A stretch of 64,000 bases of DNA from Endotrypanum monterogeii (lineage: Eukaryota; Euglenozoa; Kinetoplastea; Trypanosomatida; Trypanosomatidae). Below the pieces are notes generated by a model. The model saw nothing but the letters and a program-made list of their open reading frames with translations, was not told where the DNA came from and did not search any database. This document shows, piece by piece, positions 10,326-22,096 of the stretch (position 1 is the stretch's first letter; every line of letters starts with the position of its first letter). The DNA lies in the NCBI GenBank assembly GCA_000333855.2, contig CM007318.1:729159-793158 (forward strand), read 5' to 3'. A program made the position numbers and the translations under genes.

Positions 10326-12029
10326 TCACAGACGCATTCGATCATAAAAAAGTATACTGTGCGCCCACCCAGCATACTCCCCGAAAAGCATCCGAAAAGC
10401 ATCTTGTATGGCGTCGTGTTGTTGCCGATACAACGGAGGAACGGGTGTTGTTTCAGAAAAACGCGCTCTGGCTAGCGCAGTCCTCGCCCCACCTTCAGCA
10501 GCCTGCAGAGTCGCCGATGAGGCACACTTCCTTCTCCTCTTGAGAGCCTCTGCCTGTTTACTCCACGCCACCAGAACATCCCTCCATGGACTGCGTTTTC
10601 GTTCACCCACTGAGCGACGTGCGTGGGAACACTTGCCACTCGCTACGGGGAACAAATCCGGAGCAACAAGATACCCCACAGCGACCTGTGCCATGTGCGT
10701 ATCCACGGGGACGATATCTGTGCGTCCGAGAGAGAAAAGCATCACACAATCCGCCACTTTCCTTCCCACGCCGGGCAAGAGCAGGAGGAGGTCTCGTTGA
10801 TACAGATCCTGGTGAGAGCGGTGATGGCTCAGCACGGCAGCGTAGAAGGCATTCAGATAGCAATCCCCGTGTTGCTGCAGTATGTGCAGGGGAAGACACG
10901 TCTTTCCTTTCATCACTGCTGCATCCTGCAGCTCCTCGGGAGGTAGTTGAGTACGGATATAGGTAACAGTATTCACAATATACTTGCTGCGGTAGCCGAA
11001 GCCTAGTTGGCGCAACCTGTCTTCTGTTGCCGTCGCGAGCTGATCCAAAGAGGGAAAGCTGAACATCGAAAGCCATTTGGGTGCGTCACTGCTGCAGTCC
11101 GATAGCTGCTGAAGAGAAAAGATTAGCTCACCCTCTCCACCTCTCGTGTTGTCCTGTGGAATGTTTCTGTTTGCCCTCATCGACCGTGTGACCACCGGAG
11201 ACGAGCTCGCCACGCGGACCTCTCCGGTGGTGAGTTGGACGTCGCACAGATGGTCTCCATAAGCACGGCAAAGCTTCTTGATCATACCCGTGATACGCGT
11301 CACATTATTGTTCTGCGAGCACAAGAAAGAAAAAAGACAGGAGTGCAAATCTTGACGAAGATGGCGGACAGGGATGTACGAGCCCCATCCCGCTACATCG
11401 TGCTCACAAATACGCTGATCTCGACAGCCGGGCAAAGATTGATGCAGAGGGGTATTACCCACCAGGTATGCCACGAGAGGATGCTCGCGAGTCTCTGGCG
11501 AGTCCGTCCAGCTACGCCACAGGTGGTCAAGGTTTACGTCAAGAGAGAGAAAGCGGCTCAGCATCCCTTCGTCACTCTCTTCTACAGCAGTAATCGGTGT
11601 TACACCGTTAGACGGTGATAACAACAGCGGGCAAGTACGGCTTTCTTTGGAGACAGTCAGCGTGAGATCAACAGGCCACAGTCGTCGGTATTCCACCCAA
11701 CAACAAGAGGCCCAGTGGCGGCCACCGACGATAGACTCGGAACCCAATGAGCACGAAGTTGACTCCCTCTTCCGCTTACCCCGCTGTGACGCTGACAGCG
11801 CAGAGCGTTCGCTGGGCACACCTTGGATCTTTTCCCTCTTTAAGGCGCAATAAACCTCGCGGAGCTCGAAAACTGTATGTCCGATTGTACCCACAAACGT
11901 ACTGCGCGGCGTCGGGTACCAGAGGAAGCACTGACCGCCGCACAGCGTCATGGAAAGGCTGACTTTTGCCTTGAGAGATGCACTCAACACCCGCCACGGG
12001 GTGGAAGCTTCGGCACTCGAAGTTGTCAT
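10326..12029 (-). CDS. OGG1: OGG1-type 8-oxoguanine DNA glycosylase/lyase
   Basis: 567 residues from an ATG at 12029. The N-terminus has the OGG_N signature (LCGGQCFLWY, residues about 29-38), which in OGG1 helps form the damage pocket. A HhH-GPD fold spans about 225-470, starting at LFSFLCSQNNNVTRI. The helix-hairpin-helix reads LPGVGRKVADCVMLFSL and is followed by VPVDTHMA. Lys 424 and Asp 443 match the Schiff-base lysine and the aspartate of human OGG1 (K249 and D268), including the 19-residue spacing. The enzyme removes 8-oxoguanine opposite C and cleaves the strand, in base excision repair. At 567 residues it is much longer than the human enzyme (about 345); the extra length is low-complexity inserts between the two domains and near the C-terminus. 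No clear targeting signal is seen. Confidence 0.95.
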   Translation of the reverse strand: MTTSSAEASTPWRVLSASLKAKVSLSMTLCGGQCFLWYPTPRSTFVGTIGHTVFELREVYCALKREKIQGVPSERSALSASQRGKRKRESTSCSLGSESIVGGRHWASCCWVEYRRLWPVDLTLTVSKESRTCPLLLSPSNGVTPITAVEESDEGMLSRFLSLDVNLDHLWRSWTDSPETREHPLVAYLVGNTPLHQSLPGCRDQRICEHDVAGWGSYIPVRHLRQDLHSCLFSFLCSQNNNVTRITGMIKKLCRAYGDHLCDVQLTTGEVRVASSSPVVTRSMRANRNIPQDNTRGGEGELIFSLQQLSDCSSDAPKWLSMFSFPSLDQLATATEDRLRQLGFGYRSKYIVNTVTYIRTQLPPEELQDAAVMKGKTCLPLHILQQHGDCYLNAFYAAVLSHHRSHQDLYQRDLLLLLPGVGRKVADCVMLFSLGRTDIVPVDTHMAQVAVGYLVAPDLFPVASGKCSHARRSVGERKRSPWRDVLVAWSKQAEALKRRRKCASSATLQAAEGGARTALARARFSETTPVPPLYRQQHDAIQDAFRMLFGEYAGWAHSILFYDRMRL

Positions 12030-12987
12030 GAGCTATATCCTGTATGAACGGCGAGAACGTCGTCGATTTCTGCATTGCATTCGAGAACCACTGCAGGAGC
12101 GCTAGCCGCTTGCGAAGGGTGAGGAGCGAGCAGAGGTCACAACAGCAGCTGCATTCCCAATGGCAATGCTCAAGACAATCCTTACGAGCGTTGAATCGAT
12201 GGTGTGAGAGAGAAAGAGACGGAAGAAAGACAGAGAGAGAGGAGGGGGAAGGGGGGGGGAGCGTGGGAAAAAGACGAAGTCGAAAAACAATCACAATGTC
12301 ACTCCATCAACCCTCAAGTTTTCATGACGACAAAAGCAGAAGCGCGTACACGCAGTACAGCGTCAGATTGAGATCGAGAAGAGTGCCAATTCACAGGAAA
12401 AGGGGAGCCCCTTTACCAGCGCACGCCCACTACTATGCACCCACGGAAAAAGAAACAAAAAAAACGAAAAAGAAAGACATGCAAACGTTTTTTTTTTCTG
12501 CGGTTGCAACAGAAACACAGGGGGAGCGATGATGAACGGTCAATTGAAGGGAAATGAATGCAGGAACTCATCACAGCACATCATTGGAGAGAAGTGCACA
12601 CACAAGTATATATATATATATATATATAATGGGGAATATTCATGAACTTCAAAAAATATATGGCCCACGTCCTTTTCACAGTCGACGCTGCGGATGCTGG
12701 TCTTCATAAATTCATTTCTATTCATCGTCACGCGTGCAGGTGGCTTTTGTGCATCAGTGCCCCCGGAGCCTGTTGTGCGCGAGCTGCTCCATGTCTTCAT
12801 TTTTTTATCGAGAATACTTTGCTGTCAACGTAAAGCTATCAGGTATGAAGTGTGCATAAGTATGTGAGTAATGATTTTGGTGTATGCTCACGCCACAATA
12901 AATTATTTTTGTTTTGTAGCGCCGCAAGACCCAGTCCTTCCATCAGCACCATCGCACCTCCCCTCCTTTTCGATACCGCTTCTAAGA
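12030..12987. other. Spacer, OGG1-type gene to helical-repeat gene
   Basis: No gene seen. It holds a purine block at about 12205-12275, A-rich stretches near 12450-12500 and a TA microsatellite at 12606-12629. Confidence 0.55.
12606..12629. repeat. TA microsatellite
   Basis: About eleven TA units in the spacer downstream of the helical-repeat gene (its 3' side in the transcribed sense). Confidence 0.85.
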
Positions 12988-15900
12988 TCATCCGCTGGCT
13001 TCCGTCACCGCTTTCTCTAGCACCCGCAACACCTCCTCTGCAAGAAGCCTTGTAGGGCGGTCAGCGTGCAGGAGGGCGATACCACGCAGCGCGGACGTGG
13101 CGGCGCTTAGAGGACATTGGGCGTCTGAGAAAGCACCCTGGAAAAAAGGAGATGCGCTCAGATTGACAGGAAGCATTGATGCGGGTACTCGTGCACCTGA
13201 CTCCTCCACGCGGACAAAGAGCTCCGGAGCAGCTGCAAGGAGTCCAGAAAGGAGGCGGACACCAACTATTTGCACTGCTGCCGATGCGGTGAACCGCACG
13301 CATCCCAGGGAGAAGCTCACAATCGCCTCCCTGTCCTCCCAGGAAAGTCCAAGAAGAAGCGATGGTGAGGTCGAAGATGTGCCTTCGGTCGACTTGTGTG
13401 AAGCAGCAGTAGACGCGTTTCCGAGCTTGTGGGTCAGCATTACAGCATGAAAAATGGCGCTACACGCATCTACAGCTGCACGACAGCCGTGCGACCCCCG
13501 TCCTATCTCGCTCCCACACGCCGCGTTCGACACCTCCATCAAGGTGCGGAGAAACCTTTGGAACCAGGACAACAGAAGCCCCTTCGCGTCGACAGGATGA
13601 CACGAAACGGCCCGCAGCATGCACTCGTGAATGCGGACGCATACCTGAAATTGTGTGAGCCGCAACATCCAGTCCTTCTCCCCGTCGGGTGCGTCATGCC
13701 CCTGGTGAGTCTCCGCCTTTGTCGAGCCATGCTTTCTGTAGGCCAAGGTCAACTCGCTTAACGGCCTCTCAAGAAGACTATTGCACAAGACGTGAAGCAT
13801 TTCGGCATCACTGCTGCGGAAATTCGGTGAGGAGGCCGAAGTTTTGAGAGAGTCGAATCGGGTGAGTCCGACGACACCAATCACAGCCCCAGCGTCAACC
13901 GCAGCAGCACAGAGCCGCTGCTTCATGGCCACCGCCTGTGCATTTGAGGAATTGCAGATCATTCTTTCGGGACTGGATGCACTCATTGCCTCTGCCAGAA
14001 CCGATTGCTGTCCCTCAGTAGCAGTAAAAGATACGCCCTCCTCTTCCGCCATCAGCCACTGAGGTATGGTGACATGGAGGAGTTGCTCAAGCCTCGCACA
14101 GCACTGTAAAAGAAAATTCAGGTCAGTAGAGCCGCAGTTGCCGAGCTCCCCTTCCGCCGTAACAGTCGCTGATGAGTCGCCGTGTCGCAGCGGCATTTGC
14201 ACACTCACCGCGGCAAGGTATGAAGAAATTCCAAAAAGGTACACTCTATACGCAAGCAGCCGGGTCGTCGACATGATTTGCTCCAAGGAAGTGGAGGCAT
14301 TGGGAGCATGAGTCTCTTCCCTCTCTATCCAGTGCGTCCATGCGTGGAAGAAGAGGCGTGGTGGAAACCGACAGAGCACCTCCAAGAGGACCCGCTGAAT
14401 ATCCGGGTAGGCGGAAAAAAGCGCCGCGCTCGAATTCGCGTTGTTCTTCAAGGCACACCAGAGAACTCTCCACAGACGGAGTACGACATCTGAATCGCCG
14501 CCGTCGTCACCATTGACGTCTTCTTCAGGCCTCTCCCCTTCATTCTCCAAGCACTTCATCGATCCAACAGAAAACACGGCAGACGCACAGCTGCGCAGAC
14601 ACAAAAGCGGCAGCAGCACGGCGTGAAGGCTCGATGAGACTCCTGCATTCTGACTAGCTGCATCGCCGGCACGAGCAAGGGCAAACGACCACATATCGCA
14701 ACGCACATTCACAGCCCTCGAGGACCACCCAAAAAAAGTGTCCCATATGGCACGAAGGTGCATTGTGTGAAGGAGAGCAAGATCAGAAGGGGAGAGAGAA
14801 TCGTCTAGAATGCCAGTGATCGTTGCTGTCAGTCGAAGGGTATACTTCATGGCCCACTGCACCCGCTCCTCGTCGGGCACACCCAAATCACTGATACCAG
14901 AAGCCGGGCTCTCGAACGATCCGCAGTTAGCCTCGTGTGCAATGAACTGAAAAAGAGGAAGAGCATGGCCTTCATATGTCCAACAAGGTGCCGCCAAACG
15001 CACCCATCGATCCGTTATCGTCAGCAGAGCTGATTGCAATTGCGCCTCTTTGCGGCGCTGGTTTCCAGCGTGGGGGTCAGCGGAAGTGCCGTCGTGCTCG
15101 CCCACCCCTGCCGGCATCGACGCCGGCGCGGAAGACGAACTTGGCGCCTCCGCCCTAGCACTGTCTGCTGAGTAGAGGAGGGCTTGGGTGAGAATATCTC
15201 CTGGAGTCTGCGGTGTTGGTCGGCGTACCGCCGTAGGGCTTGGCTGATTTGCACGATTTTCGGCACTCCTTTTTGTCCCTCCCGGTGTTTCTACACTCAC
15301 GGATAATTTGCCCCTCAACGCCGTGTGGCACTGATATCCACATCGCAACATCAAGAGGTAGGTTTCCATGTTGTCTGTGTGAGCGGTTAACACGGAGGTC
15401 AGCGCTGACAACGCAGCACTTTGCTTACGTCCTGTGGAGTCTCGCTGCACACAGAGATTCATGAGCGGAAGCAGCACATCCTCCGGGTGCACCTTGGCAA
15501 ACAAAGATGAGCTCATTAGACGAACGCAGACCTCCTCGTCCTGAAGTTGCATAAAAAGATTCTCTGCTAGTAATCTCAAAACATTGCGACGCCGCGTCTC
15601 CACAGACCTCGCCTCACCCCTAGACAAGGGTGCCAGGACCCCTGGTGCACTGCGATTTGCCGAATCGTCTTCACGCGTCTCTCTGTCGGCGACACGCTGC
15701 TCGGAAACGAGGTCGGGTAGGTTACTCAGCAGCTCTAACACGTGTCGCCGCGTCGCTGCACTGCCGTGTTGCAGCATACGAAACAATGCAGGTATGAGAC
15801 GATAGGGATGCTCTAGAATAGACACACACAGCAACTCCCCAACGCATCGGGAGGCCGCATCGTCTTCGCTCTCAAGTAATTCTAGGAGCTGGTCTGACGA

Positions 15901-17613
15901 GTCTGCAGCAAAGCCCGCCAAAGCTCCTTCACACACTGCCGCGTCGAGAACCGCACGCGAAAGGAGCGAGGCGAGACGAAGCACCCGCTCATTGTGATAG
16001 CGAAAGGCTCGCTGCACCAGAAGCCCATGGATCTGCTGTGTAACAGTGCTGTCTGTGGCCCAGAGCTGCGCCTGTAGCGTAGCTGTGGGTGCTGCTGCGA
16101 CAAGGGCCAGACACGCACCTAATGTCGCGTCCGTCGCCATGAAGATGGCTCCGTCAGACTCCTTCGTATCCTCTAGGGCGGGCAAGCGCAGAAGAGTGCT
16201 GGCCATGTGCATTAGAACGTCCCTGTTCGCTAGGAGAACTGCATCCGCTGAAGTCGTCGACAGGCCAAGACCTCCATGGACAGCGACCCAGACACTCGTC
16301 AAATTCCGAACAAGAAAACACATTTGTAGTGTCTGGCCCCGTATCATATCTTTCAAATGGCGGACGTTGTTCGATGTGTCGGTGTTAAACTCACGCGTCG
16401 CGTTCAGAAGTCCGTTTTCCAGCAGCTCCCTCTGCTTTATGAGGTCGCTGAAAACTTGATTCAGTTGATGCGAGACGGCTACCAGGAGGGCCGTTGCCGA
16501 CCCTTGTGCCGTGCGGGAGCCGCGCTGCTCGAGCTCAACCGAAAGCCAGTGCAAGCCACGTCGCAGAGCATTTCGAACCACAGTGACACACCGCCACAAA
16601 CACGCTGGTTGGTCGCTGTCGAGCACAAGGGGGCGTTTCCTTTGCCGCTGTGTCTTTGCCGCTGCACCTTTGCTCTGCATAACAGCATCCACCTCGGTAT
16701 CTGTGTGCGCCAGGAGCACATCTGTGGTCAGCCAGAGCCCACATTGCATTATCAGGTTATTGAACTCCACCGTCAACCTGCTTGGGGGAGGGGTGGCGGC
16801 GTCCGCATTGATATGCTGTGCAGCATGCATCGCACCCTCACGCACTGACTCCTCCACGAACTGCGCAACCTTAGGTATCAACTCTTGTGCCATGCTTATG
16901 AAAAGCTCGGCATGTTCAGTACATAGACGCTGACCATCGACGTGACCGTTGGCCACTGTGCGGAGGGTATTGGAAAGCAAAACGAGAAACCCGATCTGAT
17001 ACCGTCGACTCGTCTGCACCAGACGAGTGAAACGCTCATCAAGCTCGTTCCCTTCGCCGCCGACTCGCAGGTCATCCCTCAAAGGCAAGCCGTGAAGCAG
17101 GGCCTGCGTCCACTCGTCCTTGCAACACGGACGCTCGTTTCCCTGTCCATGCGCTGAAGCTGGGCTACAAAGAATCTGGGTGCTCAAAAATATGACACAA
17201 TTCATGTTCGTAGCAGAGCGGGTAGCCGCCAGTGCCATTCGGTAGAGAGCTGCTTGCCATCCACGAAGCACACATGCATCCGTGGTCGACGCCCTCTTCT
17301 CAAGAGTGGAGCGGTGCATAGTGTCACTGTGGGTCGACGAAGTCGCTAGTTCACGGCTCATGCTCTGTGTCCCTGTACCTGTCAAAGCCAGCCGTGCAGC
17401 ACGGACACCGTACAGCAATCCACGGAACGCCTGTTGCAGTGAATAACTGCAGAGCTGCTCATTTGTGGAGACCTCTGCGTGCAAAAGGCGTTGCAGCGCA
17501 GCCTCAAACGGTACCACGTCCACAAGTTGCGGTGAGGAGGTCAAAAAGCACTGCCCGCTAACGTCCGACAGCTGCGGCTCTGACGACGTGAGCAACACTG
17601 ACGACGCGCTCAT
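12988..17613 (-). CDS. Large helical-repeat (HEAT/ARM-like) protein, 1541 residues
   Basis: The frame stays open to 17643, but the codon there is GTG. The first ATG is at 17613, giving 1541 residues starting MSASSVLLTSS. The protein is almost wholly helical and Leu/Ala-rich with recurring amphipathic helix pairs, for example LIPALFRMLQHGSAATRRHVLELLSNLP, here described rather than aligned. This is typical of HEAT or armadillo scaffolds. Disordered Ser/Pro/Ala-rich inserts occur near the middle. No signal peptide, transmembrane segment or catalytic motif is visible. Scaffolds of this shape serve in transport, chromatin, proteasome and tubulin-folding roles, and I cannot choose among them. Confidence is high that it is a gene and moderate on the fold. 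Confidence 0.82.
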   Translation of the reverse strand: MSASSVLLTSSEPQLSDVSGQCFLTSSPQLVDVVPFEAALQRLLHAEVSTNEQLCSYSLQQAFRGLLYGVRAARLALTGTGTQSMSRELATSSTHSDTMHRSTLEKRASTTDACVLRGWQAALYRMALAATRSATNMNCVIFLSTQILCSPASAHGQGNERPCCKDEWTQALLHGLPLRDDLRVGGEGNELDERFTRLVQTSRRYQIGFLVLLSNTLRTVANGHVDGQRLCTEHAELFISMAQELIPKVAQFVEESVREGAMHAAQHINADAATPPPSRLTVEFNNLIMQCGLWLTTDVLLAHTDTEVDAVMQSKGAAAKTQRQRKRPLVLDSDQPACLWRCVTVVRNALRRGLHWLSVELEQRGSRTAQGSATALLVAVSHQLNQVFSDLIKQRELLENGLLNATREFNTDTSNNVRHLKDMIRGQTLQMCFLVRNLTSVWVAVHGGLGLSTTSADAVLLANRDVLMHMASTLLRLPALEDTKESDGAIFMATDATLGACLALVAAAPTATLQAQLWATDSTVTQQIHGLLVQRAFRYHNERVLRLASLLSRAVLDAAVCEGALAGFAADSSDQLLELLESEDDAASRCVGELLCVSILEHPYRLIPALFRMLQHGSAATRRHVLELLSNLPDLVSEQRVADRETREDDSANRSAPGVLAPLSRGEARSVETRRRNVLRLLAENLFMQLQDEEVCVRLMSSSLFAKVHPEDVLLPLMNLCVQRDSTGRKQSAALSALTSVLTAHTDNMETYLLMLRCGYQCHTALRGKLSVSVETPGGTKRSAENRANQPSPTAVRRPTPQTPGDILTQALLYSADSARAEAPSSSSAPASMPAGVGEHDGTSADPHAGNQRRKEAQLQSALLTITDRWVRLAAPCWTYEGHALPLFQFIAHEANCGSFESPASGISDLGVPDEERVQWAMKYTLRLTATITGILDDSLSPSDLALLHTMHLRAIWDTFFGWSSRAVNVRCDMWSFALARAGDAASQNAGVSSSLHAVLLPLLCLRSCASAVFSVGSMKCLENEGERPEEDVNGDDGGDSDVVLRLWRVLWCALKNNANSSAALFSAYPDIQRVLLEVLCRFPPRLFFHAWTHWIEREETHAPNASTSLEQIMSTTRLLAYRVYLFGISSYLAAVSVQMPLRHGDSSATVTAEGELGNCGSTDLNFLLQCCARLEQLLHVTIPQWLMAEEEGVSFTATEGQQSVLAEAMSASSPERMICNSSNAQAVAMKQRLCAAAVDAGAVIGVVGLTRFDSLKTSASSPNFRSSDAEMLHVLCNSLLERPLSELTLAYRKHGSTKAETHQGHDAPDGEKDWMLRLTQFQVCVRIHECMLRAVSCHPVDAKGLLLSWFQRFLRTLMEVSNAACGSEIGRGSHGCRAAVDACSAIFHAVMLTHKLGNASTAASHKSTEGTSSTSPSLLLGLSWEDREAIVSFSLGCVRFTASAAVQIVGVRLLSGLLAAAPELFVRVEESGARVPASMLPVNLSASPFFQGAFSDAQCPLSAATSALRGIALLHADRPTRLLAEEVLRVLEKAVTEASG

Positions 17614-20600
17614 CGTGAACTTGGAAATCCCTCCTCGATTCACAAAAACGATTTTTTTTTTTGAAATGTATAAGCGTGTGGCGACAAAAGATGGATGGTA
17701 CAGAAAGAGGATAGTGGGAAAAGAAAGTGTTTTCTCGTTTTTTTTTTTTCAGAAAGCGTAAAAGCAGGCCTTGGAGAAACGGTTGTTAAATGTGACAGGA
17801 ATGGAGTTGAGCAACCGAAAAAAACAGAGGGGTGGGGCGAGTGACGGGGTAGTAATAATGAGCAGACCACGATGGCGCTCTTGCCTGAGGATTATTATTA
17901 TTATTACTATTTCATTATGAGATGGGAAGAAAGAAGCATACATCAAGAGTGTCCATGTAAGGAATGAGTCCAATACTCGTAGATGAGGAGAAACCAGCAG
18001 GAGAGAAATAGGGGGAATATTTAAATATATATATGTAGAGAGAGAGAGGAAGGCAGCGTCCACATCGAACGAAACCAAACAAAAGAAAGGGGAAAAGGTG
18101 GGGAGGACTCATGCTAGTGAACTAGAAAAGAGACCAAGACGCTATAACAAACTCTATGGGTGCATTATATTCAGCAATCGTCACAGCCACTCATCCGCTG
18201 AAAACGACAGGCCCGCACATGGTGGTCGAAAACATTGAACTCTGAAGAAACATGCGCACAATCGAGGCATCCAAACCCTCTTTCCACCAACACCTCCTCC
18301 TCCTAGCACCATTCCATGCCCCAAAACATGCTGTGGGCACAGAAAATATATATTTCAGCGTCGTTTCATGCAGAGGACTGGCCTTGACGCCCAAAGGTTT
18401 CTCTTCCCCCCGCTAGGAGGGAAGGAAGTTGATGACGCAGATAATGATTTTTTTTTCCGTTCTACCATTACGGCAAAGGGATTACCAACATGGTTACGCT
18501 TATACTTCTTCTACGGTGTACATCCCCACAGAATCGGATACAAAAATCGTAGAAAACACCACACACAGTTACAAAAAAAAAAAAAAAGAGGGACACACAG
18601 ACCAAAAACGAGAGTGCAAAAAAGCACCCCCACCCCCTTTGGACGGCCCCAACAGGGAGAGGGGAGAGGGGAGAGGGGGGGGGGAGGAGGACTCGAGGAA
18701 AAAGTTTTCCTCTTCAGTAGTCCGACTCACATACGCAGAGAAAGAGAACAGGACAGACCAGTAGCAGTAGCAAGTTGCACCGAAACGTGGGGAAATGAGG
18801 CTTCAGGAGAAACAGGTGTATCTCGCTAAAAGATCCTTATTGCTTTCTCTCCTATGAGAAAAAAAAACAAATCGACATTATCATCACCAAAGCTCCGTCT
18901 GAGCAAAAAAAAAAAATGGGAAGCGAAGCCGGTGTTGAGGAGTACTGCAGAGCTAGACAAAATGATGCCAGCATAAGATGAGAAGCGGAGGAAGACCGAG
19001 CACAGAATCGGGGACGTTTTCAGACACAAAACTATTTTCTGCTATCTGAACTCAGCTCTTTCCTGTCGCTGCATTTTTGTTCCTGCCTAAACCCTTCAGA
19101 ACGTGGCAACGGTGGTAACGATCCTCGACACAAAAGCGCACACACACATACTTTCGAAAAAAAAAAAACATCAAAAAAAAAAGAGATGCAAAAGATGGGG
19201 CAGAAAAAGGAAGCAGTTATTCACAAACAAGCGGAAAAAAAAAAGGATCAATAAGGAATCCAATAACAAGTCCAAACGTATGCAGCGATTGGAAGAAGAC
19301 GGAAGCAGCAGCAGCAGCAGAGGCAGCATCAGAAGAAACTAGCGGAAAAGAAAACACTGATCACACTCGGGTAAAGAAGGGTGACATTGAAGTCGATATA
19401 CAACGAAACATTACTGAAGCAATTAGAGAGGAAACAAAGGCAAACTGCAGTGCGGTGGAGGAACAAATGAAACAAAATCCTACAAGTCTACATGTCACAC
19501 ACACAAGAAAAAGGCACCTCTTTCACTATACATGCGCATCCAGCTCTCTGAATTATGAGAAGACTTGTGGGGCAGAAGAGAGGTTGAGGAGACTAAGCAC
19601 CGCAGCAGTAGTACGAAACGGATATACCTTTCCAGCAAAAAAAAAAAAGTACCTCGAAGACTCGAAATCTGTTTCAGAAGGAAAAGCAGAGGAGAAGGGG
19701 AGGAGAGACGTTGACCCAATTGTTTTGCGTGCAGCTGGTATGGGAGAAAAGCGCTAGATAAAAGGCAGGCGCAACGAAAAGCATATAAAAGCGCCACTAG
19801 CGCGCACACACACACACACAGGCACAAGTAAAAGAGAAACATGACATGGTTTAAACAAACAAAAAAGGGTCTGAGAAAATCAGTAGTAGGCTTCACAAAG
19901 CACTCAGAACACATCCCAAGAAGAGTTGAGACCTCGAAGCTTCAAGAACAAAAAAAAAAGCCTGCAAAGCCGGGAAAAGAAAAGATATGAATCAGCGACA
20001 GAAGACAACTTACCCCTCCCCCAACAGAATCTACCCGGATGCGCACGAGGTGCTGACTTGAACTCGCACATGGCGGCTGCAATATTCCCCTCCCCCGGAG
20101 ATGTTGCACCGACACATCGTCGAATGTGAAGCGTGGCGTATTTACACCACTCTAAATAAAAAGAAAAACGACCACGCGAGTATATGCGCACATGTTTTTC
20201 CCTCACAGTACATTCTATCATCCTCTTGACGACACGATGCATCCCTTCGACGGGAGCGGCATACCTGCATACTATTTGCCCATGTGGATCGTAGAGGCCT
20301 GTGCATTGGCACACATCTCCCCAACACGGCGCGCACCAGATCGAGACTATTCGTATTCGAGCTTAGTTTTGAACCCATCTTTCTTTCTCGCGCCTCAAGT
20401 GCGTGACCTTGCCAGTACTGGGGAGATGGTTCAGCATTCACAAATTCGAGCAAACAGAAACTTAATGTTTTTCCCCGCGGGAGGAGCCCTAGTGCCCTCC
20501 CCCGTCTTCCTCTTCTCAGCATCCAGAAGAGGATGTGCCTACGACAATCACCACGAAAAGGAGGACAGGAGCTTTCCACACGAATCAAGCGAAACCCAGA

Positions 20601-22096
20601 AAGTGGAGGAGATACACCAGGAACAACAAAAAATGGAAAGAATCAATACTGTTTGATATATTTCGATAGCCTGCATAAGGATGAAAAAAAAAGAGAGAAC
20701 AAAACGACTGTCTTTGGAAGACCTACACAGAGAGAGAAAAAAAAGAGATTTCTCAAAAAAAAAAAACGAAAAAAAAAATATTAAAGGTGGGAATAGACAG
20801 AAGAACGAGAAACGAGATAAAAGAAAAGCAACGAATAGGGTACATTAAAATGAGAGAGCAGGAGGAAAAACACAAAAGTCTGTGCAGGTAGAAATGAGCG
20901 AAGCGGGTAAATCATAGAGCCAAAGCGATACAGATCGGCTAAAAAAAAAAAACGAGTACGCAGAGAAAATTGAACGCAAAGAAACAGGGTATGTGGAACG
21001 AAGGAGAAAAAAAAAGGGGAGGGGCTAGAAAACCGATTTTCTCCGCCCCTTCTGCCGATAAAACTGACCGCATCCCATTATACCTTTCCAATTACAATTT
21101 TTTTTCACACCCGAGCGCACTTTTGTCTGAGACTTCGCGCGTGTCTCCTCTCATTTTCCTCGTGCGCATTAATATAAGCTCCAGGACATTGAAAAACAGC
21201 GGCTAAAAAAAAAAAAAAACTACAAAGAGGAGACAAAAGAGTGAAAAGGAGTATCGATCCTACAAACCTTGACAAAATCTAACCGAAAACGGATGCTACT
21301 TCATTCAGCGAAGCGCGTTCAGTTGCCTCAATTCGCCCCTTTTGATTTCGCCTGCCCATCTGCAACATGAATCTTTTTAAAAAGACGGACACAACGGAAG
21401 GCAGGAAGAAAAAAAGAGGGTGCGGGTTAATATACATATATATATATATTAGTCAGAAACGCTCGCGTGGGAAAGTCTTCTTTCTGCCTCCGTCTTCTTT
21501 TTAAAGCTCTTCTACCGCATTTCCTTCCTCCTGCCTGAACATGAAGATGGTAGAAGTTTCCAGTGGGTGAAGGAGGGAGGGGGAGTGTTGGTGTATATGT
21601 GTTGATAATACAAGCAAGCAAACAAGGCATAGCACACGAGGAAAAAAAAAGACGGTAAACATAACAGAGACAGACACAAAGGGGAAAAAAAAAGCGAAGC
21701 GACTCTTTGAACCCACGACCATCCACAAGAGAAACATTTTTAAAAACATGAACAGTTGATATTAATAACATACAGGGATCTTATATCACCCCTTGTACCT
21801 TTGCTAAGAGTGGGAAAGGAAAAATCAGCGAGAAGCAGGTGAATGCTCCAAAGCATAGCACACGTACACACATACACCACGCACCAAGAGAGAAAGGGGT
21901 GTGACAGTGGGTGCACTTAGCAACCTGCCCTATGCATGAAAGCGGAGAGACAAAATGGGAAACTCGAGCCCATGCACTATCAGACGCTTATCGCACTATA
22001 TAGAGAGAGAAATGAGCGCATATAGGTATAAATACGTGTGAGCGCGTAATCCATAGACCTGAAGCACTTTTTTTTTTGTCTCTTGACGGGCCCCCT
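17614..22096. other. 4.5-kb spacer downstream of the kinatase gene
   Basis: This is the longest gene-free stretch. It is strongly purine-rich on the plus strand, with many A-tracts of 8-14 bases, an AT-rich TA patch near 18020-18035, a CA tract near 19803-19820 and a TA tract at about 21429-21450. Open frames exist on both strands (up to about 150 codons), but they are rich in Lys/Arg or Phe/Ser from the homopurine and homopyrimidine runs and look like chance. A long 3' UTR for the kinatase mRNA is the simplest reading; a small RNA gene cannot be excluded by eye. Confidence 0.5.

Noticed and set aside
17614..17643. Using the full open frame (GTG start) of the helical-repeat gene
   Set aside because: Nuclear genes of this group start at ATG; the first ATG is at 17613. 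The same reasoning shortened the genes opening at 26848, 31333, 46797, 59070 and 61837.
18368..18829. 153-codon plus-strand frame in the long spacer
   Set aside because: Its content is homopolymer and GA-rich repeat (Lys, Glu, Gly runs), against the direction of transcription.
20142..20588. 148-codon minus-strand frame in the long spacer
   Set aside because: Right strand, but Arg/Cys-rich with no domain, and it overlaps equally long frames on both strands, as chance frames do.
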